Source: Zancudomyces culisetae
Lineage: Eukaryota > Kickxellomycota > Harpellomycetes > Harpellales > Legeriomycetaceae
Reading direction: 5' to 3'
Length of the DNA: 43,935 nt
Assembly (NCBI GenBank): GCA_001969505.1
Contig: LSSK01000027.1
Location: 1 to 43,935, forward strand
Position 1 is the stretch's first letter; each line of letters starts with the position of its first letter. This document shows, piece after piece, positions 1 to 11,374 of this stretch. The position numbers were made by a program, and so were the translations under genes. The notes under the pieces are model-generated. The model had not been told where the DNA came from. It searched no databases and saw only the letters and a list, made by a program, of their open reading frames with translations.

Positions 1-436
1 CTGTCTCCACGTCTTCAAAAGTGAAGTACGTTACTTTGTTGAATTTATCGTGTTCCACAAACCCGAAATAGTCCTTCATAAAGCGCATGAGTGTTATCAG
101 GTCTTGATCGTGGTACCCTTCGAATTGGGCCCAACTTACACCGAGCTTGTAGTCGGATCCTCTAATAGATAATTTTCTTACTAATCTTTCATTACCCCCA
201 TTATGGAGGTGGTAAACGGATCTTTCCCCATACTGATCCCTGTCACTCACCATAATAGCTTTGTATGGCTTCTTACGCCTTCCTGTTTCGGCACTAAAAG
301 GTCTCCCCAAATTGGGTCCATTTGAATGCGCATCGTGCGCATTTTTCATGATTGCTTGGCGGTAGTCCAACCGCTGTCGCTTGTTGACGTTACCGGTGTC
401 GGTTCTGTCACCCCTCGTTTCCTCATCCCCCTCCAT
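1..436 (-). CDS. Hypothetical protein, 5' part only (runs off window)
   Basis: Reading the minus strand from an ATG at 436-434 gives an uninterrupted frame of 145 codons to the window edge. It begins MEGDEETRGDRTDTG and contains a basic patch (NKRQRL, ETGRRKKPYKAIM) and then SVYHLHNGGNERL, KLSIRGSDYKLGVSW and LITLMRFMKDYFGFVEHDKF. I do not recognise the family. The first ~55 residues look disordered and charged, and the rest reads like a folded domain with aromatic and hydrophobic spacing. No in-frame stop lies just upstream of the ATG, so an earlier exon cannot be excluded. The 3' end, any introns and the function are outside what can be seen. Confidence 0.6.
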   Translation of the reverse strand, partial: MEGDEETRGDRTDTGNVNKRQRLDYRQAIMKNAHDAHSNGPNLGRPFSAETGRRKKPYKAIMVSDRDQYGERSVYHLHNGGNERLVRKLSIRGSDYKLGVSWAQFEGYHDQDLITLMRFMKDYFGFVEHDKFNKVTYFTFEDVET

Positions 437-917
437 TGTTGCTGAATTTGCTGTTAAAAACTGTATACTTATCTTAAAAAACGCTGCAATCTGATTGGTT
501 GATTCAGAAGAAAAGTTTTTTTACAAAGTTAAGAGAGCCAATATATAAGTTGTAGGTAAATCCAATTACTCATTCCCTCGAGATTCCTGTCTAACAATCA
601 TCTTGAGATTTTAGACTTGTCGTTCAAGGTACAGGTTTCTCAAGATCTTGACAGTACGTTTCATGATACACATGCCAATCTTACAGCCAGAGCCTCCGCA
701 CCCTACCTCCAATGCCGCAAGTATAAGCTACTCGCCCCCATTTATTGCGACAAGTTTGTAGCCATCAATCGAAAAAACAATCCATTGTTTAAACAGAAAT
801 AATTTTAAAGGCTTTATTAAGTAACTATATTATAAATTCTTGTTACATAAGAAGGTTCATTAAAGTCTTCATTTATGACTTTGAAAGAGGAAAACAAAAA
901 AAGATGGGCAAGAGTGT
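437..917. other. Intergenic: promoter of left-end gene and 3' flank of the eS25 gene
   Basis: AT-rich spacer between the 5' end of the left gene and the stop codon of the eS25 gene. Apart from the CCAAT box and a TATATAAG string near 542-549 on the plus strand I see no feature. A 61-codon open frame at 617-802 opens with TTG and has no family resemblance, so it is not called. Confidence 0.6.
494..498 (-). promoter_or_regulatory. CCAAT box upstream of the left-end gene
   Basis: A CCAAT pentamer on the minus strand lies 58 bases upstream of the ATG at 436. This is a plausible distance for a HAP/NF-Y site in a fungal promoter. It is a short motif, so it is only suggestive. Confidence 0.3.
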
Positions 918-1746
918 TTATTTCTTTCCCTTCTTGACTTCTACTGGAGCGGCTTCCTCAGCTGCGGCAGCTGCGACGGTACGGGCTATTAATGTCATTT
1001 AAAATAATAAAGGTTAGGGTGTGCTCAAATATTCCGAGTATTCATTATCGTGTTAACAAAATGTTAAAACGATTATGTGACATTGTGCTAAAGTAACAAG
1101 ACAACAATAATAGCTCCAAAGACTTACTGTAAATTAGTTGAGATCCGTGTGATGAAATCAACTTGATTGATCCGTTGGCGTGGAGGTCTCTCAAGGCACG
1201 ACGAGCCAAAGATCCGTTGATTTTCAATCTGTCAACAAGAATCGATGGTGTGATGAGTTTGTAGGCTGGGATTTCCTTCTTTACCTTCTCCAATGTTGGT
1301 GCATCAAAGGTGATGGCGTTGTTAACCTTATCCTTGGTCTTTCCCTTTGACCACTTCTTCTTGTTCTTGTTTGATGCTACTGGTGCCTGTAATTTTAGAT
1401 ATAACACATATTAGATTTGATGTTCCATACAAAAAGATAGCAATCTCAAAGTCGACCATCTGTATGACAGGAATTTCCAAAATATGTGGCTTTAATCGTT
1501 ATTTTATCAAATCCACAACATTAAGTACGTTTGAAGGCTTGTGTAAAAACAACATTTCACTTTCGGATTCAACTCCAAATTAACAAAAATTACGGATTCG
1601 CCACGATTATTAACCTTCTGAAAAATTTACAACCCGTAAACCAAACAGCAAACCCAGCATGTATTCTTTTATGCCAGCCGCTTATATCCCTTTCATACAG
1701 TTTATCAACACATCTAAATATTAGTCTATATATCCGTACTTACCAT
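918..1746 (-). CDS. RPS25: Small ribosomal subunit protein eS25, three exons
   Basis: Component of the 40S subunit. Exons are 1746-1744, 1386-1128 and 985-918, giving 109 residues. Exon 1 is the ATG alone, followed at once by a GTAAGT donor. Exon 2 starts APVASNKNKKKWSKGKTKDK and carries the winged-helix core SILVDRLKINGSLARRALRD. The last junction restores the conserved IYTR motif, followed by an Ala/Glu/Lys tail ending KKGKK. Intron lengths are 357 and 142, and phases agree across both joins. The length matches the family. The sequence (DKVNNAI, YKLITPS) is closer to animal and early-fungal eS25 than to S. cerevisiae. An ATG-only first exon is common in fungal ribosomal protein genes, whose first intron often affects expression; that role is inferred here. 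Confidence 0.95.
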
Positions 1747-3327
1747 TTTTACGATCTTTAATTTACAACTGACCTTAAGAAAGAAAGGACTTTTTTTTTT
1801 ATTAACTTTGTAGTTTTACCTATTTTCTACATCCAAATTCTTTTTTTTTTGAAGTTGTAATTATATCGGTTAAAACATTTTCATTGGCTAAACAATTTGT
1901 AATGGAGTTTGTTAAAATGTATTGTTTTAATTTGGGGAAATTCAAATTGTAAACTAAAATCCCCTACCAAAAAAATCAACAGGGTTAAAGCTGACAAAAA
2001 AAATCTCATTAGCCAAAACCTAGCCTATTCAACAAGGCATTTTCTGCAACAATATTGAGCTCACAGTTATGTGACCAAGTCTGGGAATACGCTACGAAAA
2101 TAAGGAAGAATGGAAAGTTGTGGTTAATTTAGGACGTTTTGACGTGAATGCACAACTTTTGGTCCCTTAGCTACACTACTGGGCGCAACACAAACCCCGT
2201 GGTCTGTGAGCGAGTGTGTGCGTGTGAAGCAGAGATAGAGATAGAGATAGAGATAGATGAGACGTTGAAAGTACAAACTGTTATTGAAACCAAGGATAAT
2301 AGCAATAGCAATTGATATGGCGCACAAGAAATACTATGCTTATACATGTGTTCGCAGCATGCGTACTCAAAAGTTTTCATAGAGTCTTTATTCGTTGGTA
2401 ATTAAAGTAATAGCATCTCCAACTGAACTACATTTTTTACCATTTATGTTTTTTCTACTTTTTTTGTACCCGCTATACGTCGCAAAAATAATTCAATACT
2501 TGGAACTCTCTACTAAGTAAATGTACATTATATATATCATTTACCAACTAATCATCAGTATGTGGTGTTCAGTGATAATTTTGAAGCAGCTACGCTGGGA
2601 AACTATATTTACATTCTTCAATAGTTTCTTCGTTCATTAGCCTTGACTTTCTCGAATACTATAAAAAAAAACGCATTAGCATAGAAGTAAATAAATGCTG
2701 TTGGTTTCTAATAGGGCTATTCATAAGCTCACTTTTATTCCTGTGCATACCCTTTTTTTGCTCTAGTCCAAGTAAGCAAACCTACACAAAGAAAGGTTAC
2801 TTGGATAAAGTGGTGAAAGAGCCGGATTTCAATTTAGCCCTTACTCCACAGTTCTATTTGCTATTAGACTTCTGCGTATACGCGAATCACTTGTGACTAT
2901 ACGTTCCATAGTCAATTCTAAATATTAAAATAAATGGCTCGGTGCTAGCAATCACCTGAAAAACAATCGGCAACTTGATTCATGACCAAGCATTTGCAAA
3001 ACGGCATAAAGCAGGAACCGCTTCTTTTTATTTTTATTTTATTTTTTTGCAGTAGTGGGTAGTTTAGTGGATGTGGAATATGTAAAGCTCTAGATCATCT
3101 TTAATATAACACAGCAAATGTTTAATTTTTTCTACTCAATGTACCTCTGTGCAATTTTTCTAGTACTGGATTAAGAGGCGACATTTAATATATAAATGCT
3201 GTAATGACTAAAAAAACGGGTTTTACGTAATATTTTGTGATTTATCGTTTCAAAGTACATTGCAAGCGCCGTAAAAATTAAATCGCTGTCTTTAATGCAA
3301 TAACTCGACTCAAAGTGGAAAGCAATA
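1747..3327. other. Intergenic: divergent promoter region of eS25 and nucleotidase genes
   Basis: About 1.6 kb of AT-rich sequence between two divergently transcribed genes, so it should hold both promoters. Poly(T) tracts at 1791-1801 and 1843-1852 lie close upstream of the eS25 ATG, as in many fungal ribosomal protein promoters. A short AGAGAT hexamer repeat sits at 2231-2257. No open frame here has an ATG start and family resemblance. Confidence 0.6.
2231..2257. repeat. AGAGAT hexamer microsatellite
   Basis: About four and a half tandem copies of the hexamer AGAGAT. Simple sequence repeat in the divergent promoter, with no other feature attached. Confidence 0.8.
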
Positions 3328-6207
3328 ATGGCGGCTAGTGAAAAATCAAAAAAAAGTTTGGTTAAAGAAAAAGCGGGAAAAGCTAGCCAAACCAACTCTA
3401 GAAATAACAAGGCATCAGGAACGGTGACTCGATCTGAATCAGTAGAAGGCATAAAAGACAATACTCCTCCAAGTTTAGAGAATAAAAAAAATAATGGATA
3501 CCGTCTAGCAGTTGGAAGTAAAAATGAAAACAGCAGTAATACTGATACGGAGCGCCTGGTTGAGCAAATAAATACAGAAAATAGGGATTCACAGTATATC
3601 AAAATATCACAGACCCCAGAAGAACCAGGTGATTCGATGAATAAATTCAAATCAGGATCAGCCGAAACAACGCCTGGTGCAAGCAAACTGAAGCAGAAAA
3701 GCAAACCTGGGGTCTCAAAAAGTATGGGCAGATTCTTCAGAAAAAAAACTGTGTTTAATACACTCTTTGGGATAGCCAGCTTGAGCATTTTTCTGCTGGT
3801 GATGCTACCTGCAGCAAACGCGGGTATTGTAATTTCTGAGCGCAGGAGGTTGGTGCATAAAGGAAAAGAAATAAATACCGAGAATGAAGCCAGTGCTGTA
3901 GGCATACCTTCAGTTGGAAACGATGGTTCCAAACAGTTTAGATTAAGAGTAATCCATACGAACGATTTGCACGCAAAAATTGATCCTTTTTCATGGAAGA
4001 AGCATGGTGAAAGTTGCAAGATATTCGACCACAACTTGGATTCTAAGGAGTGCCCTGGTGGGTTGGCAAGAGTATATAGTGTAATAAACAAACTGCGATC
4101 AGATGAAAAACTAAAAAAAGAAGGCTATGAATCGCTTTTGATTGATGCCGGAGATCAGCTGCAAGGTAGTTTATATTATAGCTATTACAAGGGTGATGCA
4201 ATGGCAAACATTATTAAGAATTTTGGATATGATGCAATGACACTGGGGAACCACGAGTTTGATGAAGGGCCTCTCCGGTTGGCAGAGTACTTAGAAAAAC
4301 ACAAGATCCCTGTAGTAAGCTCAAATGTTGTAGTTGATAAAGAGAGGCTGGGGAAATTGGATAAGCTCCTGAAAAAAAACTATGTAATACCTAGACTTAA
4401 GCTAGGGTTTATTGGGCTCACTACTCTTGATACAGCCTGGTCGAGTTCTGGCGGAAAATATGTGAATTTTACAAACTATGTTGATGCTGTCAATCGTGAG
4501 ATCAAGAACCTGAAAGGCCAGGGAATCAATCGTATAATTTTGATTTCGCATATAGGATACGCACAAGACAAGCAATTGGCGGAAAAGATAGACAAGGGTG
4601 TAAGTTTGATTATAGGAGGACATAGCCACACATATTTATCGCCTACATTTTCAGAATCAAAGAAACGAGGTACAAAAAAGGATGAAGACGCAGAGGGGGA
4701 AAAGAAACAAAATGAAGCTCGCGGGAAGTACCCAACTGTGATAAGCAACGGAAACTGGAATACAACTATTGTGCAAGCGAAATGCTGGGGTGAATATGTT
4801 GGCTGTCTGGATGTTGTTTTTGACGAGAACGGGCAAATAATCGATAACTTTACCAAAGGTGTTACAGTTCATGTGGATAACAGTACTCAATCTGATCCCA
4901 TTATTGAGAAAGAAATTGAAAAGTACCGAACACCATTGTTAGAGTTTATGAACCAAAAAGTTGGAGAAACAAAAAAAGATATAAAATATATTGATTTTTC
5001 CAAGACCGAAGGACCGGCTAGTGTAAGAGCTGAATCAGAAATGGGTAATCTCGTAACCAGGGCAATTCTTTTATTTTCAAGGGCTCTTCCACAAAAGAAT
5101 CGCAGCGGAATGTCTCATAAATCATCTAACAGCACGGATGCTGATACATCTACATCTACTGAGAACAATGAGTACGATGTTGCCTTTTCACTTATTAGCT
5201 CAGGAACAGTAAGAGCAGGTTTAAAAGCAGGTCCAATTTTGCGAAAGGATATCGTTCGGGCAATACCATACGACAACAACATAGCAATTCTGCGAACAAG
5301 TGGTAAAGTTATTCTCGAATCCTTGAAAGCAATGTTGTTGGGAGCAAGACAGGATCAGCCTTATTCAGCCAACAAAGATAGTGATAGTAGTGTGGGTGTT
5401 GAAAAGAAACAAGGTGGTGATGAGGCTGAAAAGATGCGACGAGAAGCAAAGAAAAAGGTCCGTGGGTTTGTGTATATGGACGGAATACGATTTAATTATA
5501 CCCGAGTCTTTAAACGGGTCAAAACAACCAATAATGATATAAAACCAAAATACATATCAGTCGACATCCTTGACAAAGTGTATGTGCAAACAGAACCAAA
5601 CATCCGAAGCTCGAATTTCAGTTTGCACATCAAAGACTGGGAGTTGCTTGACCCTAAAAAGAATTATACATTTTCTACAATTGACTTTGTTGCCAATGGT
5701 GGTGATAATATTTTTGACAGAAGCAAAGGAGATATTGTGGATTTGACATTTGGCTACAACAAGCTTTTTGCGAGTCAGAACGTAACAGATACTTCCAACA
5801 CAACTATTACTCAGAGTGCCACTCAAAGTATTACTCAAAGCATTACCCAAAGCGTTACTCAAAGCATTAGTCAACTTGAAACCTCGGATGCTGATAAAAA
5901 GGCTCGACTTGCAAAGGAGCTTGTGCAAAAACACAAAATTCCGTTTTCTGGAAAGGGAGTTGATTACCTTTCAAAGTTCCAGCTTGAACACATAAACAGA
6001 AACAAACTGAGACTCGCAAAGAAATTCAAGTTTAAGGAGGATTTGACTGAAAACGAAAGAGTGCTACTGGGAATGAACAAAGTGCCTATCGTGAACATCG
6101 TTGCCAGACTAGCCGTTGAGATGTATCTCGATCTTGAATCACCCATATCGCCCGTTCTTGATGGAAGGTGTGTTAACAACGGGCCGTTATTCTCGACTTC
6201 ATCATAG
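3328..6207 (+). CDS. Membrane-anchored 5'-nucleotidase / calcineurin-like phosphoesterase
   Basis: Single open frame of 959 residues. Residues 1-140 are Ser/Lys/Glu-rich and hydrophilic. A hydrophobic segment at about 143-166, preceded by RFFRKK, looks like a type II signal anchor, so the catalytic part should face the cell surface or an organelle lumen. The two-metal phosphoesterase motifs are in order: HTNDLH (210-215), DAGDQLQG (273-280), GNHEFD (307-312), SHIG (407-410) and GGHSHT (430-435). The C-terminal substrate-binding domain shows ESEMGNLVTRAI (569-580), SSGTVRAGL and FVANGGDNIF (787-796). Family members hydrolyse nucleoside monophosphates or related phosphate esters. The long N-tail, charged inserts (around 443-466 and 680-710) and a TQSI-type repeat near 828-849 are unusual. 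There are several NxS/T sites in the predicted lumenal part. The exact substrate is unknown. Confidence 0.9.
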   Translation: MAASEKSKKSLVKEKAGKASQTNSRNNKASGTVTRSESVEGIKDNTPPSLENKKNNGYRLAVGSKNENSSNTDTERLVEQINTENRDSQYIKISQTPEEPGDSMNKFKSGSAETTPGASKLKQKSKPGVSKSMGRFFRKKTVFNTLFGIASLSIFLLVMLPAANAGIVISERRRLVHKGKEINTENEASAVGIPSVGNDGSKQFRLRVIHTNDLHAKIDPFSWKKHGESCKIFDHNLDSKECPGGLARVYSVINKLRSDEKLKKEGYESLLIDAGDQLQGSLYYSYYKGDAMANIIKNFGYDAMTLGNHEFDEGPLRLAEYLEKHKIPVVSSNVVVDKERLGKLDKLLKKNYVIPRLKLGFIGLTTLDTAWSSSGGKYVNFTNYVDAVNREIKNLKGQGINRIILISHIGYAQDKQLAEKIDKGVSLIIGGHSHTYLSPTFSESKKRGTKKDEDAEGEKKQNEARGKYPTVISNGNWNTTIVQAKCWGEYVGCLDVVFDENGQIIDNFTKGVTVHVDNSTQSDPIIEKEIEKYRTPLLEFMNQKVGETKKDIKYIDFSKTEGPASVRAESEMGNLVTRAILLFSRALPQKNRSGMSHKSSNSTDADTSTSTENNEYDVAFSLISSGTVRAGLKAGPILRKDIVRAIPYDNNIAILRTSGKVILESLKAMLLGARQDQPYSANKDSDSSVGVEKKQGGDEAEKMRREAKKKVRGFVYMDGIRFNYTRVFKRVKTTNNDIKPKYISVDILDKVYVQTEPNIRSSNFSLHIKDWELLDPKKNYTFSTIDFVANGGDNIFDRSKGDIVDLTFGYNKLFASQNVTDTSNTTITQSATQSITQSITQSVTQSISQLETSDADKKARLAKELVQKHKIPFSGKGVDYLSKFQLEHINRNKLRLAKKFKFKEDLTENERVLLGMNKVPIVNIVARLAVEMYLDLESPISPVLDGRCVNNGPLFSTSS
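5814..5874 (+). repeat. Coding 12-base repeat in the nucleotidase gene
   Basis: Five imperfect tandem copies of a 12-base unit encode a ladder of T/S-Q-S-I/V-T-Q (about residues 829-849). It lies after the conserved FVANGGDNIF motif, so it probably forms a flexible loop, not part of the active site. Confidence 0.75.
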
Positions 6208-6393
6208 ATCTTTGAAACGGTTAGTGCGAGAGAGAGAGGGGGGAAGAGGAAAAGAAAGGGAAAGAAGCAAGTTGTACTAGCTTTAGTTTTTAACTTTCTC
6301 ATATATTATTATTTTAGATTACAAACATTTTTTTTTCTTTTCGTATATAAAAAAATAGAGGAATAATGTAATAGAATAAAAATTGATTTTTTA

Positions 6394-6424
<31 letters not shown>

Positions 6425-6755
6425 AAACCAGTGATGAGGATTTATACCTAGAGGGGAAGAGGGAAGGGGGAAGGTGAAGAGGGGAATTTACCAGACTATA
6501 AACATGGTATTGTTATCTATATTGCTTTTCTTGATTACAATCGCTCTTTTAATTGAATGATAATGAGAAACAATATAAAATAATACTAAAAAAAGCAAAG
6601 GTAATGCAATGTAAAGTAAGGGTATAGCTAAGAGTTAACAAATCTTAAGAATTTCTGAACTCCATGAATATATCCTTTTCTAGTAAATAAAACTAAAACT
6701 AAAACTAAAACTAAAACCAATTCAAAACTACGGTCAACTCAAAATCGGAAACCTA
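6208..6755. other. Convergent 3' flanks of nucleotidase and kinase genes
   Basis: Spacer between two stop codons, so it should contain both terminators and polyadenylation signals. It holds a CA dinucleotide repeat at 6399-6424 and an ACTAAA hexamer repeat around 6684-6716. No coding signal seen. Confidence 0.65.
6399..6424. repeat. CA dinucleotide microsatellite
   Basis: Thirteen uninterrupted CA units in the 3' flank of the nucleotidase gene. Confidence 0.9.
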
Positions 6756-8492
6756 CTAAAACACATTTTTCTTTGACAGCATGTCAAATTTCTTGAACGT
6801 ATAGCCCACAAAAGCCAAGTCTCTCTTGGAGTCGGGGTTTACGGTATCTATTATTTAGTACAATACCAACCACAAAATTAGACCAAAATGAATAAGGTTT
6901 TTTTGTGCTGAAATATTAAAACGATGTATGCGGCTCGAAAAACGCAAGTACATAGAATACAAAAACTTACCTCCAGTATAATATAAGTCATCAAACAAGG
7001 AAGGAGACTGATCAATTTCATCAATGGGAAAGTGAGAAGTATCTGTGATGCTATTTAGAGGTGGAATCCAAGGCGGCTGCGTATGGGATCTCAAATGCTC
7101 CCAATCTACACCATTAAAAAACGGGTGCTGTTTTAGTTCCTCAGCTCCGTTCCCGCCAAGCCTGCGTTCTCTATCACAAAGCAACGAACGAATCAAGTGT
7201 ACCGATGCGTTTGACAGGTTTACATCCGGTGGAAATGACAAATGCTCTTTCCAGTGAATAATCTTTTTATAGGTATCCTGGGAAGATTCACTACAAAAAG
7301 GTGGATAGCCCACCAAACACTCATACATAATTGCACCCATTGACCACCAATCACACGCCTTATCGTAGCCCTGTTGTAGAAAAATTTCTGGTGCTATATA
7401 ATCAGGGGTTCCAACAGTTGAATAGGCAAGCTGCCGCCGGTTCTTTTTCCATGTCATTAGCTTTTCTTTGCTGGAAAAAGTCAAGAAAATTTCTTTTGTG
7501 CTCGAAACTGTATCCGAAACAAATTCGCCGTCTTTTTGTTTTTCTAGATTTTTAATCAAGTTGGAGTAATAGCTGCTATCGTGATGTTTGTGTAGCCCCG
7601 TCGATAATCCAAAGTCCGAAAGCTTAATATGCCCATCTCTGCATATCAAAATATTGTCGGGTTTGATATCACGATGCACAAAACCCAACCGATGTATGTC
7701 AGCAATCGCCAATATACATTCAGCCATGTAAAATCTTGTTACATCTTCTGGAAATATATCATACTTTATCAGCATAGTCATCAGGTCACCTCCTGGTAAA
7801 AACTCCATTATCATATAAAGACACCGATTATCTTGAAACGAAAAATACAGCTCAACAACCCACGGCGAGTCTGAGCCTGCGAGAACATCTCTTTCTGCTC
7901 GCACGTGTGCCATCTGGTCTTTCTTTATCATATCTGACTTTCGCAATATCTTCATCGCATAAATTTTACCCGTATCCCTCTGCTGTACCAACCGAACCTC
8001 GCCAAAGGCCCCCTTGCCTATAATTTTTACGGTTTGGAAATCTTGAACACCTAGCCGTGTCCGTCTTAGTCTTAAATATCCTCCCTCCTTGATCCCCAAT
8101 CCCACAAGCTGTCTACTCCTTCGTTCATCTGATCCTGGATCTGCTTGTAGCTTTCTTTCTAGCTCTGACCTTCTCTGGTTCCGCTCAATACATTGTAGCA
8201 CTAAATCCTTGTAGAACGCTTCAACTTTTAGTCTCGTTTTGGCTGCTTTTTCTATTGTCTTTTTTGATATGCCTTTGGTATCTCTGACGTATTTATTTTT
8301 GTTTGTTTTCGCCTCCTCCCTACTATTTGCCATCATACTGTTTGACGTTTTTACACTAGTAATTTCTAAATCTACGTTATATTCCTCTGATTCTCCATGC
8401 CGCACAAGTGCCCCTGTGGTACTACTCTCCCCTCCTTCTGGTTCTTTTATACTCATGTATCGAAAATCCTCTATTATCTTTTCCTTATTCAT
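6756..8492 (-). CDS. NDR/LATS family AGC kinase (Cbk1/Orb6-like), two exons
   Basis: Ser/Thr kinase of the RAM/MOR morphogenesis pathway, activated through a Mob protein and controlling polarised growth in fungi. Exons 8492-6971 and 6847-6756, intron 123 bases, 537 residues. The N-terminal Mob-binding helix is visible at about 81-115 ([20 protein letters not shown]). The kinase domain has GKGAFGEV (159-166), catalytic K181, HRDIKPDN (273-280) and DFG (293-295). An NDR-type basic insert ([17 protein letters not shown]) holds the autophosphorylation serine S358. Exon 2 supplies the hydrophobic motif [10 protein letters not shown] with T524, the usual upstream-kinase target. The join restores this motif in phase, which supports the model. 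The ~80-residue N-terminus lacks the long Gln-rich extension of yeast Cbk1 and resembles short Orb6. The start is the first ATG of the frame; a further upstream exon is possible. Confidence 0.93.
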
Positions 8493-11374
8493 TTTTTTAA
8501 TATGTTTCCTTTTTTTTCAGTATACAGTCGTTTTATCGATAGACTTATATATTTTTTATTCCTCGACTTCAATTTTTAGAAATAGCTAGTTGTAAAAGTT
8601 ACGCTCGTATAAATATAATCTTGGCTATATGCTTCTCCTTTTCTATCGGCTTATTTTTGTTCTTGATTGATTGATCTTTTATATATAGTTTGTTTCAAGT
8701 AACAGAACTAGAATTCAGTTTGTTTTCTTTCTTTCTTTCAAATTCGCTTTGTTTATTGTACCTATGTCTAAACCACACAGCCCATTTATATATATGTTTT
8801 ACTTTTCTCAAATACACCTAAATTTTCCCTTCACCTTTCCCTCCAGCTCTTCTAAATTTATTCCTTTATTTGAGGATATCTTTCTGTTACATCCAAATTG
8901 TTCGATTGTTCAATAGTTCAACAGTTCATGCGAATCAACTATTTCTACAAACAATTATCAATAGTAATTCAAGGTTTACTTTGGTCGACAGTCGTTACTT
9001 ACTTTTGGAATGTAGCCCGTTTATATTTTATCTATTTTTTTGTTGTGTTGGTGCTTAGCCTATTTTTCTTTTACTAGTTTGATATTTCAAGTAATTGGAA
9101 AAGCTCGATATGAATAATTTCTTTTGTTAGTACGCATCTACTACTAGCGAATTGTGTTACGTAAAACGGCCTTGTAGCAAGCTCTGGAGCGTTTTGATTG
9201 TGTTTGAATTTGTAATTACTTTTTATTTTTGCTATTATTGTTGCCTTTTTTTAACTTTTTAGCTACTTGTTTTTGCTTATTTAGAAAACGTGAACATTTC
9301 ACATCAACAAGAAAAAATTAAAAAATTAGGTTTTCCCTTAATTTTGTTTGTTTATTATTGTCGGGAAAAAGTATATTTTGAATCTACGTTTTGGGTAGAT
9401 TTTATACTGATGAATGGGGGAGGGGGGGGTTTCGCTATTGCTAAACCTCCATTTTTTTTTTCATCTGACCTTAACTCTGCTAATGAGCGGGTTTAGGGCC
9501 AGTGATTTTTTTAGGAATTGTGGGACCTGTATGGATTCTCTATTTGGCTTTTGGTTTTAATTGCTTTTTTCACAATTTATTCATTTACTTTTGCCATTTT
9601 GTTTGAAAAATTAATTTCAAGTCACGCCCTGAGCCCCACGCGAAGTTTCTTATTGACCTATCACATTGAATAGACAGCTGTAACATGGCTTGAAAATTTG
9701 ATTTGAAAGATGAAACCGAAAACTGTAAATTGCTCCTTATTTCATAATTCCGGAATTTGGACCCTGGATTTTAGTTTTAGTCTGAACATGTTTTAGCACT
9801 TCAATATTACCTGATCCCGGTAGCGTTTAATAAACACCATATACACTTCTTTAATATACTCAAAAACAGGATATTGACTTTTTCCCTCTCCTTCTCTGCG
9901 CTTGACTCGTTGTATATTGAGTATACAGGCAAGATAAGCTACGCCAAACATTTGACAATATTTATACTGATATTTATTTTTTTTGGTTTCAGTCTTGTAA
10001 AACGTAGCCACCCAAAAAATACCCAACGTTCTCCCAAAGAGTCATGCATACTTGAAATATTGTTAAAAAACGTGACCTAAAAAACAACCCATGTATTTTT
10101 TTTTTCAAAGCAAATTGTATACCACTGCTTTTGTCACAACATCAGCTCTATTCTAGTGGTATAAAATCACACTTATGTGCCCTATTAAGAATTTTAGTCG
10201 CCGAGCAGGTTAGATGTTGAGAGGTAAAGAGAATAGCAACATAACAAACGCTCAATCGCCTGGGCGAAAAAAAAGGAGTAAAAAGTAATAATAAAAAAAG
10301 TAATATTCTTTTGTCCATTTTGCGATTTTCCGGAATTTTAAAATAGAAAATCCTAAAGCAACTTTAGTTGAATGATACTGGATTTTCTTGATGATTCTCG
10401 ACAAGTGTCCACTGCTAAAAGATAAATAGATGAACCTAAAGGCTAGCTGCATCATATTTCGATTTGCGGTAGAATCTTATATAGCCTGACATCATGGTTT
10501 GTATCTTTTGTATCAGTCTTGGTACCTCATTGTATTTGGAGGAAATTTGATAGTATTGCCACAGCTTTACAAGCACAATTATAGAAATAGAGTGGAAAAC
10601 GTTTTGCTACAATTGGTTTATTTTTACCCAAGACAAAGAACTGGGTTTTTGCAATTATATGCATAGTTTTGTTTAAATGCTTTGATTACGACTTTACAAC
10701 CAAAAACAAAGAAAGGAAAAATAAAAAGATGGTAAACCAAATTGACCATAAATGGGCATATTTCGAAGGTAAATACGTTCTGTTGAATGTATATATAGAG
10801 TTTTGACTTGTTTTACACCCTTTACGTCTCAAAAAAATATATACAACTGTATACGTAGCGCTTTGACTCGTTCTATATGTACAAACCATTCTCACCATAC
10901 AGTGTGTTTTATAAATTTGTGTTGCTGCTTTTTTCAACACCAGTAGTAAAATTACAAAAACATGGTATTTCGAACCTCTTTTTTTTATCTCTTATTCTTC
11001 ATAAAAACTTGCTAGTATAGCTAACAAGGCTGGTTTCCTTTATTTTTTGTCAGTTTTATATACCCTACTAGAACTGGATCATTTTCAACATCCTACTATT
11101 TAGTTGGGTTCAGGTGATTTTAACTCATTGCACACATAGACTTTTTAATTGGTGCAAATCAATACCAAACAAACAAAATCGAAAAAAATGAAAACGTTAC
11201 AAATCTAAACCTTTCTACAAAAAATTTTAAGAGGCTAACAGTACAAAACGCTTTGAAATACCCAGAGCATAGCTATTTTACTTTTGGATCAAAAAGATAA
11301 TGTAGGAGAATATCCTATTAAAAAGTATGATTAGGATAGTTTCAAACGTATAAATGTAGAAACACTGCACAAAA
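8493..11374. other. Long divergent intergenic region, kinase and TFIIIC genes
   Basis: Nearly 2.9 kb without a supportable gene. Strongly AT-rich with many T runs just upstream of the kinase ATG and one G run at 9424-9430. Short open frames (for example 10686-10940 minus, which opens with TTG and ends in a hydrophobic stretch) have no ATG, no recognisable domain and no splice context. Probably regulatory DNA for both flanking genes, as morphogenesis kinases often have long promoters; that is inference. Confidence 0.5.

Noticed and set aside
617-802. 61-codon plus-strand frame
   Set aside because: No ATG start, no recognisable domain, not bounded by clear splice signals.
3171-4091. 306-codon open frame on the minus strand
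   Set aside because: It is the antisense of the 5'-nucleotidase coding sequence, which has clear catalytic motifs; the antisense product has no domain and odd Phe/Leu/Ser-rich composition.
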